This document shows positions 11,201-20,290 of a stretch of DNA of 64,000 bases, piece after piece (position 1 is the stretch's first letter; each line of letters begins with the position of its first letter). The translations under genes were made by a program, and so were the position numbers. The stretch is taken from assembly GCF_028858725.1 (NCBI RefSeq), contig NC_084759.1:89958889-90022888 (forward strand), given 5' to 3'. The DNA comes from Colius striatus (Eukaryota; Chordata; Aves; Coliiformes; Coliidae). The notes under the pieces are model-generated. The model worked only from the letters and a program-made list of their open reading frames with translations. It did no database searches and was not told the DNA's origin.

Positions 11201-14200
11201 AGCTACAGGAGAGGCTCACTCAGAAGAAATATCAGCAGAATCACAGTGTTATCAATAGCACAAATATTTAGTCCTTCATAATTTTTTTGGGTATTTGTCT
11301 GGATATTTGCCTGGTATGAACTGTGAAAATTTACACCTTATCACATCCTTTTCCCATTTTTTTCTAGACACAGAGCAGAAACAAAACAACGGTTCTAGTA
11401 TAGAAAGTCACAAAAACCTGGAAAAGAATAGACGAGGTGCTCAAGCAGCTGGCATCATTTCCATTGTCATTCTGATGGGTATTATAGCTGTTTTAAGCTG
11501 CTGGCTGTGGAGACAGAGATCCTCTAAACTTAGATCCTACACAGGTAAGGAGGCTTTTAATTTCCATAACCAGATCTGAAGGATTCTTTTTCATTTGCCA
11601 AGATATTTAATGTCATCAAGCACATTGCCAGAAGGTACAAGTAAGCTGCCTATACACACACCTGGAGTGTCCCAGGGAGGACACAGTGTCCCAGGACATG
11701 TTGTTCTTTATAGCTTTATGCTAATGTGCCTGAGCCTCACAGAAGTTAACTGATGGATGTGAGAATAACTCAGACTTCATGCATGTACAGGCCACATAGT
11801 TTCTTAGCTGCAATCCCTGCAGGTTGTTTCTGGGCCGATAAAGGGGATACTTCTGCATGAAATAGGACTGTGATCAGTAGCGCTCTCAGCTTAGCATGAT
11901 CCAAATCAGAAGTCAGAGGATAAATAAATCCTGAGAGCTTTAGAGTTACTGGCTGGACAATTAAGGGTTCGAGATGCCACTGAGACCAAACAGCTTTCTA
12001 CAAGTTAGAAATAAAGCATGTCTTCCTGTCACTCTGTTATACATGCATATGCTTGTATGCATTATATCTATTTGCCCACATGCAAAACGAACATTTGCCC
12101 ACATAACAGAAACAAAAGGTGGCTCTAAAAGACATCTTGTGAACCAGACTGAGTCTGCTGATGTATTCAAGTACTTACTGTAAGCCACTTTGCAGGTATA
12201 CAAGAGCTAACATCTAAGAATAGGGCAAACACACTTTTCATGGGCAAGGACAACAGTCCTTCTCAATCCATGCACCATTCCTCATGGCTAGCAAGCTCAG
12301 GTGCTTCATAAAAGAGAAAGAGAAAGCTCCTTTACCGATCTTGCACTTTACTGTCTGCAGCAGCTCTCCTAGGAGCCATGTTCTTCCTTCAAAAAGAACA
12401 CACAAGTGGTGCAGGACTCTGTCCCAAAACACAGACCGAGGCTGTTGCCTGAAGCCCAAAATCTATCTTTGCTGAAATGGTGACCGAGGTTGTAAGCGAA
12501 TAGAACATGGACTTCATTTTGCTGTCCAAAGAGCATTTATTACAGTGAACCCTCAGCTTTGGTGAATGTTGCATAACATTAATCCTGTTTAGCTAGAGAC
12601 TCTAGTTATTTATCCTACATGCCTAAAACAGTGCATTTGTTTCAACAGATGTCCCACCAAATGAAGACAGAGGAGGAAACAACTGTAAGTGTTAATAATA
12701 TATTACTGTATTTGTCTCAAGAATGACTTCATAGCTTCAGTACTCAAGTTCAGCGCAAAACCTGTGTAGCAGACTTGCTGGAATTTACAAACTCAAGCAT
12801 ATAAAATGGCAGACCTCTTTTGGTTTTTTCTCTCAGCCCTTTCCCTGAGCTCTGTTAAGTGTTGCCACAGGCAGCTCAAAACTCTCAGTTTCCGGAAGTT
12901 CCTTCTACTATTCAGGCCAAAGGACATAACACAACAGTGCACATAGAGCTTACAGGCTGGAGCTACCCTCCCCTCCCAGTTCTACAACTATGCTGAATCT
13001 CCTGTTGTCATTAAGACAGAGACAAACTTGGAAAAATCTGTCTTAAATGTGGATTTTCAAGACTTGACAGCACTGACCATATACTACTTCGTAGCATCTC
13101 AGTGCCCTTCATCAAACGGTTGCACCCTACCTTTTTAGGCATTACATCCTAGAAGGTCTTTAGCTTTTGGACATCCCAGTTTGAAGGCAACTTGGACCAA
13201 CACCAGAGAAATGAGAATGATGTAGGAAACATGATCGCTGATGAGAGATTGGTTATATTTGTTTAGGCTGCAGAAGACAAGGCTGATTAAGGACATAGTA
13301 ACAACCCTCTTCAGAGAGTCTGTAAAGAGGGTGGGACAAGTTATTTTTTGTCCTAACCCAGCACGCAGAGCACTTAAGGAACAGCAGGCTTAAACAAACA
13401 AGATATAAGCTAGATGTTAGAAAAAAATGCTTTTCTAAGGGTAGTGGTAGTTGAAAACTGAGGCAGAGAGTTTGTACAGTCTGTCAAGTCTCCATCAGTT
13501 TAGGTTTGATGCTTTTACTATTTTTTCTTAACAGAAGAGGAAACCAGGATAGATATGATTTAGAAATGTTTTAGAAATAGCAGGTCCCCCATTGGGGCAA
13601 AAAATGAGCTCTTGGAGAAACTGCAGCCTAATTCAATCATCATTTGATATTTTCAAGCAAGTTGCATATAGTAGATGGGGAGTAAGGCACTGCAGAGGCA
13701 CAGCCATGGGGACATTCTGTCATGGCATTTTGATTTTCAATACTAATGTAAATACCTTTCTGCTTCTAGTACTTTCACTTTAATGAAGAAGGTCATATTG
13801 TTTCACAGGGGGTAGGAATCCTGAGTACTGCAAAGCAAAAAGAGCCTACTGAGACTAGCTTTTCGATTACAGAGAAAAATGTTTTGGAAACCAAGAGGAA
13901 GGCTGGTTTGCAAAAAAGTCACTTCATCCCGGTGGGTGGTTAGTCTCTCCAGACACACATTGAAGTCAGTGAGACAGGATGTTCCTGGGAGGAAAAATTC
14001 AGAGCTGAAGCAATTCTGAGTTGCTCGATGGAGGGATCCCTTCACTGCTTGTAGAGGAGCCTCAGGAAACTGATATCTCATTGACTAAGGACAGTCTTCT
14101 TGCATCTTGTTCTCTGAAGTAGTTTAAAATAAACCAAAGGTGACGCTGACATCTCTTCATAAGGAAGAGGGATTTTAGCAGCAGAGCACTTTTTCTATTT

Positions 14201-14434
14201 ACATAAAGAGAAGCACAAGGGCAGAGGGCTCCCAGTGTCTTGGGTATGCAGATATAGACAGGACTTCAACCCAGCCAATTGTCTCTTAGCATAATTACAT
14301 GTTTTTCCATAGCTTTGCAGCTTGTTCCACTGGTTACGTAGGGAACATAATTCTAGGGTATGGTTATTTCTGGGGGAATTTTTTTCTTAAAAGAAGTTGT
14401 GGATTTTTTTTTTTTTTTCACAGCACCTGTCTAA
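2272..14434 (+). CDS. ICOSLG: ICOS ligand (B7-H2), seven-exon gene model
   Basis: Ligand for the T-cell co-stimulator ICOS, a type I membrane protein of antigen-presenting cells. Exons 2272-2285, 5822-5862, 8727-9089, 9573-9857, 11368-11544, 12649-12684 and 14424-14434 join with phases 2,1,1,1,1,1 to 927 nt, or 308 residues, close to the 302 of human ICOSLG. Residues 1-18 form a signal peptide. The IgV domain (about 22-139) has C39, W55 and D111-x3-Y115-x-C117. The IgC domain (140-234) has C165, W178 and C220, and carries [17 protein letters not shown], nearly identical to the mammalian protein. A charged stalk, a transmembrane helix (about 261-282) and a tail of about 26 residues follow. N-glycosylation sequons are at N34, N86, N106, N180, N230 and N242. 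All donors are GT and all acceptors AG. Extra cysteines at 64 and 81 are unusual. The last exon is the least certain part; 13770 is an alternative. Confidence 0.9.
2286..5821. other. ICOSLG intron 1
   Basis: Begins in the CpG island and contains one CR1 fragment. A palindromic NF-kB-type match, GGGAAATTCCC, lies at 3788-3798. Roughly eight matches to this consensus are expected by chance in 64 kb, so alone it is weak. No other coding segment was recognised. Confidence 0.7.
2793..2955 (+). mobile_element. CR1 LINE 3' end
   Basis: Runs from GTTGCCCAGAGAGGTTCTGG to the typical CR1 terminus CCAACCCAAACCACTTTATG followed by ATTCTGTG. Orientation is + and the element is truncated to about 160 bp. 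It lies in ICOSLG intron 1 at the 3' edge of the CpG island. Confidence 0.9.
5822..5862 (+). CDS. ICOSLG: ICOSLG exon 2 (signal peptide)
   Basis: A TTTATTTCAG acceptor precedes the exon and GTAAGT follows it. With the two bases of exon 1 it reads [14 protein letters not shown], a typical hydrophobic signal-peptide core, and ends in phase 1. Confidence 0.85.
5863..8726. other. ICOSLG intron 2
   Basis: Holds a 1-kb sense-oriented CR1 copy at 6518-7517. The rest (5863-6517 and 7518-8726) has no recognised feature. Confidence 0.7.
6518..7517 (+). mobile_element. CR1 LINE, 5'-truncated, reverse transcriptase remnant
   Basis: The translation shows the CR1 reverse transcriptase from motif B ([10 protein letters not shown]) through the FADD active-site motif (motif C) and on to [19 protein letters not shown]. 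The reading frame is broken after about 120 codons, and the C-terminal part ([20 protein letters not shown]) is in another frame. The element ends with a normal CR1 terminus (AACCCTTAAGATTCTGTG). It is a dead 5'-truncated copy in sense orientation within ICOSLG intron 2. Confidence 0.95.
8727..9089 (+). CDS. ICOSLG: ICOSLG exon 3 (IgV domain)
   Basis: 363 nt, phase 1 at both ends, between TTGTAG and GTAAGA. It encodes residues 19-139: strand-B cysteine C39, strand-C motif VYWQ with W55, and strand-F motif SDERRYKC with D111 and C117. NRTRLF and [11 protein letters not shown] match the B7 strand D/E pattern. Two extra cysteines, C64 and C81, sit between strands C and D. Confidence 0.95.
9090..9572. 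other. ICOSLG intron 3
   Basis: A 483-bp phase-1 intron between the IgV and IgC exons. No repeat or other feature was seen. Confidence 0.85.
9573..9857 (+). CDS. ICOSLG: ICOSLG exon 4 (IgC domain)
   Basis: 285 nt, phase 1 at both ends, between CTCTCCAG and GTAAGT. It encodes residues 140-234 with C165, W178 and C220. The motif [17 protein letters not shown] is the most diagnostic segment in the gene and separates ICOSLG from CD80, CD86 and B7-H3. Confidence 0.96.
9858..11367. other. ICOSLG intron 4
   Basis: About 1.5 kb of AT-rich intron. No repeat or coding segment was recognised. Confidence 0.7.
11368..11544 (+). CDS. ICOSLG: ICOSLG exon 5 (stalk and transmembrane)
   Basis: 177 nt after TTTTTCTAG, ending at GTAAGG. 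It encodes a polar stalk of about 25 residues and then a helix of about 22 residues including [19 protein letters not shown]. The basic stop-transfer sequence [10 protein letters not shown] follows. Confidence 0.93.
11545..12648. other. ICOSLG intron 5
   Basis: 1.1 kb with no recognised feature. Overlapping short open frames on both strands look like chance. Confidence 0.7.
12649..12684 (+). CDS. ICOSLG: ICOSLG exon 6 (cytoplasmic tail)
   Basis: 36 nt between TTTCAACAG and GTAAGT, phase 1 at both ends. It encodes [12 protein letters not shown]. Small symmetrical tail exons are normal for B7 genes. Confidence 0.75.
12685..14423. other. ICOSLG intron 6
   Basis: Runs to the terminal exon at 14424. 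It contains the alternative terminal-exon acceptor at 13770 and its AATAAA. No transposon was recognised. Confidence 0.6.
13770..14150 (+). other. Possible alternative terminal exon of ICOSLG
   Basis: The acceptor ACCTTTCTGCTTCTAG ends at 13769. Joined in phase 1 to exon 6 it adds Leu-Leu-Ser-Leu and a stop at 13781-13783. A polyadenylation signal AATAAA is at 14128-14133. This would give a 309-residue form. Mammalian ICOSLG also has isoforms differing in the tail. The exon end is approximate. Confidence 0.4.
14424..14434 (+). CDS. ICOSLG: ICOSLG terminal coding exon
   Basis: A tract of 15 T followed by CACAG precedes this point. In phase 1 it adds Ser-Pro-Val and TAA. The resulting C-terminal valine resembles the human tail end. 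The 3' UTR continues beyond 14434. Confidence 0.55.
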
Positions 14435-17316
14435 ACGGGAAGTGTGCCAACAATTTGGGCAGCTGGAGATATGTCAAGAGAAGCATCACTCCCTGTCTCA
14501 AGTGGCAGCATTGCTTGTAACACAAGTGACAGAGTTCTGGAGAGCGTGAGAAGAGAGATGGCAAAAAAAAAAATCTCCTCCAACACAAGAGACAGCAAAA
14601 TCCACTGCATTTGTGTTCCAGCCGCTGACTGTGTTCACACAACAGTTGTGTCACCACACCAGCTAACCATTTTGGATGGTCCTCTGTGTTAGTCTGTCAG
14701 TCTTTTGAGCTTCTGCACTGGGGAAGGCAGTAAGCCTGAGACTTGGCTACTCTGTGCCAGACCACTGAAAGCTGGTGAGAACTCGATCTCTCATCATCAC
14801 CGTTGAGGATGTAATTTGTAGCAGAAGCAACTGCATTTCAGGAGTGTGGAAAGCTCTGTCTGTCTCTCCTTACCCTGACAATGACTACTGAATGTGAAGA
14901 AAGGCAGCTAAGAAAATACAAAGAACATGGAAGGACTGTCTGCATAGTTAGACTTCAGACCTTTTCCACTTTTCTCTCTCTACAGTACATCCCTTCATTG
15001 TCTGGTTTCACCAGCTGAATGTTTTTCTGTACAGAACTATGTAGAACACCTTGACCCAGTCTTTCATAAATGGGAGTTGCTCTCTGAATGTGCTAGCTGA
15101 ATGTGTTAACATAAGGGGATGTGCACTCTTTAAATGCACTTCTTGATATCAACGTTTTGCGTTTTACAGAAAATTTGACCAAAAAGGGAACTTCACTTTT
15201 ACAGGAGCCGATGCATACTATGTGAAAGAGCAGGCTGTGGAAATCTGACAAACTAAAACCAATGCTCTCTGCTGGTTTACCTGGACTTACCGTTTTCAGG
15301 ATGGAACAAAAACTGTGGTCCAGCTCTGCTTGATTCAGCTTTAAGCACTCCACTGTGGCTTCCAGAGAGGATTTTAAACTGAAATTTTTAAACTTCACCT
15401 TTCCTAATATCCCATTCCTCCCTCAAATTAAAAAGAAAAGGATAAAAAAAAAAGAGGACAGACTGCAAGCTGTATCACTCTGTGATCCATGAGTCTCCAG
15501 AAAGCCAAGAACTGCAGTTTCCCTGTGTCAGTACACACACGTCACCGTTTCAGCCTCAAGTCAAACAAGATAAACTGGTTGAAATTAGGAAAGCAGTACA
15601 TTTTGCTGATGGTATGAGGGTTCAAAGTAGGAAGAATCTATACTAGCTCTCTTGCCCAGGTGGGGCAGCTTCCCCATCTAGTCTTGGCAAGGTGGAAATT
15701 ATTTTAAACTAAGCCCTGGAAGCACTTGGCTTCTCCTACATGAATTGCTAGACTAAAATTATACTATTTGCCTGAATAACTTACAGCCTTGTTTATCCTG
15801 GGTTGGGAAGGCACTCCAGTGTCAAAAATGAGATACGACATGGATTTTTCATATCAATTTGAACTTTCACATCCCAGCCAAGTAAAAATAAGTTTTGTTG
15901 TTCTGTTCCTCATCACATGGAATTCAGAATCCTTTGGCAGTAGCACAGTCATAGAATCATAGAATGGTAGGGGTTGGAAGGGACCTTTAGAGATCATTTG
16001 GTCCAATTCCCCTACAGAAGCAGGTCCACAGGAATGCATCCAGGTGCGTCTCGAAGACCTCCAAGGAAGGAGACTCCACAACCCATCTGGGCAGCCTGTG
16101 CCAGGGCTCCATCACCCTCATAGTGAAATAGTTTTTTCTTATGTTTAAGTGGAACTTTTTGCGTTCCAGCTTCACCTCATTACCCCTTGTCCTGTTACTA
16201 GTTTTTGCTGAAGCAGTACTTCCAAGAAGGCTCCGAGCTGGGTAACACCACTGTGCCAGCATGCTGTGGGAGAGCTGCATAGGCTCAGCCTCCATGGTGC
16301 TGAAGAGAAGGACAGTTTAGCTCTCACTTGATGCAATCTAGACTTACTCAGCAGTTTGAACAGGATGGGGAAACTGGGTAAAAAAAAAAAATTTTTTTAG
16401 GCAGGTTGCAACTAAATAATTGTCTGTTGTCTGTTTAGATTGTAAGTAACTACGTACAGTTATGGTTTTAAAGACATTTTATCTATTCATGTCAAAAGTA
16501 GTATATTGAATATTTGCTAATCTTAAAAAATCTGTGAAAAATACTCTGGTTTATTTATTAATTTTAATTTTGTCATCTTTTGCCCTCCACTCCACAAGTC
16601 TATCAGGTAGACCATTTAGCTCACAGCATTTGTCAGATAAGATTATTCAGGTGCCGTAAGTGACTTTAAACGTCAGCTTTTTCTTGTCTTCTCTCGTGCC
16701 CATTAATCTAGATGGTTTTTTTTTTGAGTCTAGATCTAGCCTTCAGTGAACCCTAAATGGAATTTGCCTGAAGAAAGCATGCAAGCTTGCAGACACCTTA
16801 AAAATGTGAACAACATCTGTGCAGATGTGAAGGGTAACCATTTCCTAGTGGTTCAGTAAGAAGTCCTGCAGATGTTTCCTCACTATTTATCAGCTGAAGT
16901 TATTTGGCACAGCCTCTTTGGCACTGCTGTAACTGACAGAAGCCTTTTCTAACAACAGTTTTCCACTTTTGTATCCTGCAACTGCAAGAAGTTGTAAGAG
17001 TTTAGAGATGTAACAGGTAACCTAGCAGTCACTTCACAATATGTTAAGCTAATTCAGACTGCTTGGATTTTCTTACTTCTGGGCCACTTCACAGTACATA
17101 GTGAAATACATATAAATGCAACAGCCTGCCCTTGCAAAATCCATAGTTTCAACTGGTTTAGGTTTCCAGCTATTTTTAGAGGCAAGTAAATCCTAGATGA
17201 CAGTTTGGGTTTTACCATTCAAAAGACTTGGAAATGTTGTAGTAACAGAGCTTTTGTCATCACATACCATGCTTATATGTTAAATAAAATCCGTTAATTC
17301 TTCTGGTTGTTTGACC
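14435..17316 (+). other. Probable ICOSLG 3' UTR and flank
   Basis: No coding segment was recognised. Candidate polyadenylation signals are ATTAAA at 15427-15432 and AATAAA at 17283-17288. If the distal signal is used, the 3' UTR is about 2.9 kb and includes the antisense CR1 at 15949-16312. Confidence 0.4.
15949..16312 (-). mobile_element. CR1 LINE 3' fragment
   Basis: Starts with TCATAGAATCATAGAATGG and GGTTGGAAGGGACCTTTAGA, the reverse complement of a CR1 terminus. It continues with the CTGGGCAGCCTGTGCCAGGG region and the end of the CR1 ORF2 frame on the minus strand (ERKKFHLNIRKNYFTM). It is 5'-truncated to about 360 bp. Confidence 0.95.
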
Positions 17317-17340
17317 AAAAAAAAAAAAAAAAAGAAAAAA
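17283..17340 (+). terminator. Candidate polyadenylation site with A tract
   Basis: AATAAA at 17283-17288 is followed after 28 bases by 17 consecutive A (17317-17333), a G and six or more A. The spacing is that of a real cleavage site. The genomic A tract could be chance, or a sign of a retroposed 3' end. Confidence 0.4.
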
Positions 17341-18445
17341 ATCTATCAGCACTTAAAGACAAGTCACTTTGTCCAAACAAAGTGGCAGTTCTACTTTCAG
17401 CCACATCCCTCAGGGCGTATGACCACTCCTTTCCACAGCCCTCAAATGATGGGCGATGACACAACACAGTCTTGACAGTGTTGCTGTGTTTTGGTTCCAA
17501 CAACAAAATACCCTAACCAAACTCAAGGAAAGTCATGCTGTAGCCTGAAGGCAGCATTAAGCCTAGGGTGATACACCCTTTTCTCACCAAATTTAGCCCC
17601 TGGCAGAGCAAAGGTACAACACATCCTCCTGCTTCCAGAACAAAAACCAGCTTGTTGCACTGTCCTAGGTCAGCACTTGTTGCACTTCATCACCACTATC
17701 CCTGTTTCTCTTTGTTAAAGACAGCAGGTCACATGAACTACCACATAAACACATGCACAGGAAAGCACCACTTGATGAAGCTTTGTGGGAAAGTCTAAGA
17801 AACGGACTCACTTTCACGGACTTTCATTGCGGCATGGCTGGTAAACCACTGATGGAAAGCCCTGAATGTGTGTTGCTACTTACTGGTCTGAATCCACCCG
17901 TTCTGTAGTCAAATTAATTATTTAAATATATTTTTTACTCTTTACTCTTTAAACTGTATTGGTTGTTTTTTTCTAAATTGCAAAGTGAATTCTTTTCATA
18001 TTTGTAGTATATATGCACAAAAGTTCATGAGGGCAACCTCTCTCACCTCTTTCTATTCCAGGGCAAGAGAAACTACTCTAAAGAATAATTGAGTACAGCC
18101 CAACTCCACAGGGAGAGGATCCTCACATCTCCTATAGATGTTAGTTAGGCTCTTGGGACTTTTCCTCTCAACAAATGATACTGACCTTCACCACATTCAC
18201 TGGATGAAAAGGGATTTTTTTCCCTTTAAAAGGGATTTTTCCCATTAAAAAAATGCATTTTTAAAAGTTTTTAAGTGGCACCCAGCTTATAAAGGTGATC
18301 TCCACTGCATCTGGCAGCCCAGAGAATTACAGGCCATAGACCAGTAGCCTCCATCTCATTCATCTTTCAAGACAGACTTAATGTGACAACATGTCAATTT
18401 GTACAATTACTTTCCAACACAAGAAAAATGCTTCCAACACTTATC
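17341..18445. other. Intergenic, nothing recognised
   Basis: AT-rich unique sequence. Short open frames only, with no domain or splice context. Confidence 0.6.
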
Positions 18446-20290
18446 ATAGAATTATAGAATTGTTTCTGTTGGAAAAGATCTTCAAGATCACCAAGTCCAA
18501 CCACTGACCTAACACTGCCAAACCCACCACTAAACCATGTCCCTCAGCACCTCATCTACACACTTTTTCAGAATCTCTAGGAATGGTGACTCCACCACCT
18601 CCCTTGGCAGCTTGTTCCAGTGTTCAACAGGAACAGCTAACTTAAAATGTTCCTCCTAATATCCAATCTTAAACCGTCCTGACACAACTTGAGGCCATTT
18701 CTTCTTGTCCTAGCACTTGTTACTTGGGAGAAGAGATCAATCCCCACCTCACTACAATCTCTTTCTATGTAGTTGTAGAGAGTGATTATGTCCCTTCTCA
18801 TCCTCTTCTTCTCCAAGCTAAACAACCCCAGTTCCTTCAGACACTCCTCATAAGCCTTGTTCTCCAGACCCTTCACCAGCTTTGTTTTAGTGCTGGAACA
18901 TGTTCAGAGATGGACAATGTCTTTCTTGTAGTGAGAGGCCCAGAACTGAACACAGTGTTCAAGGTGTGGCCTCACCAGTGCCGAGCACAGGGGGACAATC
19001 ACTTCCTTGCTCCTGCTGGTCACACTGTTTCTGATACAAACCAGGTTGCCATTGGCCTTCTTGGCTACCTGGGCATACTTCTGGCTCATGTTTAGCTGGC
19101 TGGTGATTAACATCCCAGGTCCTTTTTTGCCAGACAGCTTTCCAGCCACTCTGCCCCAAGCCTGTAGTGTTGCATGGGGTTGTTTTGGCCCAAGTACAGG
19201 ACCTGGCCTCATTAAATCTCATACAGTTTTCTTCAGCCCATCAATCCAACCTGTCCTGGTCCCTCTGAAGGGCATTCCTGCCCTCAAGCAGATCTATGCT
19301 TAAACACCACTGGTGACTAGCCAACAACTGGATTTAACTCCACTCACCACCACTTTCTGGGGCACCATTCAGACAGTTTTCCACTCAACACAGAATATGT
19401 CCATCCAAGCCATGGGCAGCCAGTTTCTCCAGGAGGATGCTGTGGGAGACAATGTCAAAGGCCTTACTGAAGTCCAGGAAGACCACATTCACAGCCTTTC
19501 CCTCATCCACCAAGGGGGTCAACGTTGTCATAGAAGGGGATCAGGTTACTCAAGCAGGACCTGTCCTACATAAAGCCATGCTGACTGGCCCCAAACCCTT
19601 GGTATGCAAGGCTGAACAAGGGCAATCTCAAGACTTTTCCCAGCTGCCTATAGAAGGTTTTGTCTATCTCCTTATCCTGGTTGGGTGCAGGGAAGGGGTA
19701 GGAGGTGTCTATAATAGACTCCTGCCATGATATCAGCCTTGTTGTCCTTCTGCCTGATTCTTATCCACAAACACTCAACCCTATTGTCACCATCATTGAC
19801 TTCTAAACAGTCAGGACACTGTAAGAGAGAGGGCCAGCCCTCTGCCTCTCCATCCTTGCCTATACCTTCTGAAGAGTTTGTAGCCTTCCAGTGCAGCACT
19901 CCAATTGTGTGAATCAACTCATTATGGCAACTATGTCATACTTCCCTTAGTGCACAATGGCTTGCAGCTCCTCCAGTTTGTTGTCCATGCTATGTGCATT
20001 GGTGTAGATGCACTTTAGATGCATTACCTGTCCTGTCACCCTTTGAAGAAGTCCTGACCCCCATGTGACCATTTTCAGAGGTTTCCATAGCCCCTGACAC
20101 ACTAACCTTTGCCTCCCTGCTGCCATGAGGATCTCCATCTCCTGTCCCCATTGAGACTGCCAACTGAAGGATGTTGGTGGCAGACCAAAGGATACTGGCA
20201 GGAGACCATCCCTCAGACAGCAGCATGCTGTCCCCAGACTTGCCTCTGTCAAGCCTGTTTTTGTCCCTTTCCCCCTTCAAATTTAGTTTA
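18446..20290 (-). mobile_element. CR1 LINE with endonuclease and RT remnants
   Basis: Read on the minus strand, this copy starts near 20290. It has endonuclease remnants (LKCIYTNAHSMDNKLEELQA, then VECLWIRIRQKDNKADIMAG). RT motif A follows (VFLDFSKAFDIVSHS, near 19500-19460). After that come the thumb and C-terminal region ([40 protein letters not shown]). The 3' end near 18446 is the usual TATAGAATTG/TCATAGAAT type. Stops and frameshifts are frequent. Segments between endonuclease and RT, and between RT motif A and the region after the FADD motif, are missing. It is the least truncated CR1 copy in the window. Confidence 0.88.
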
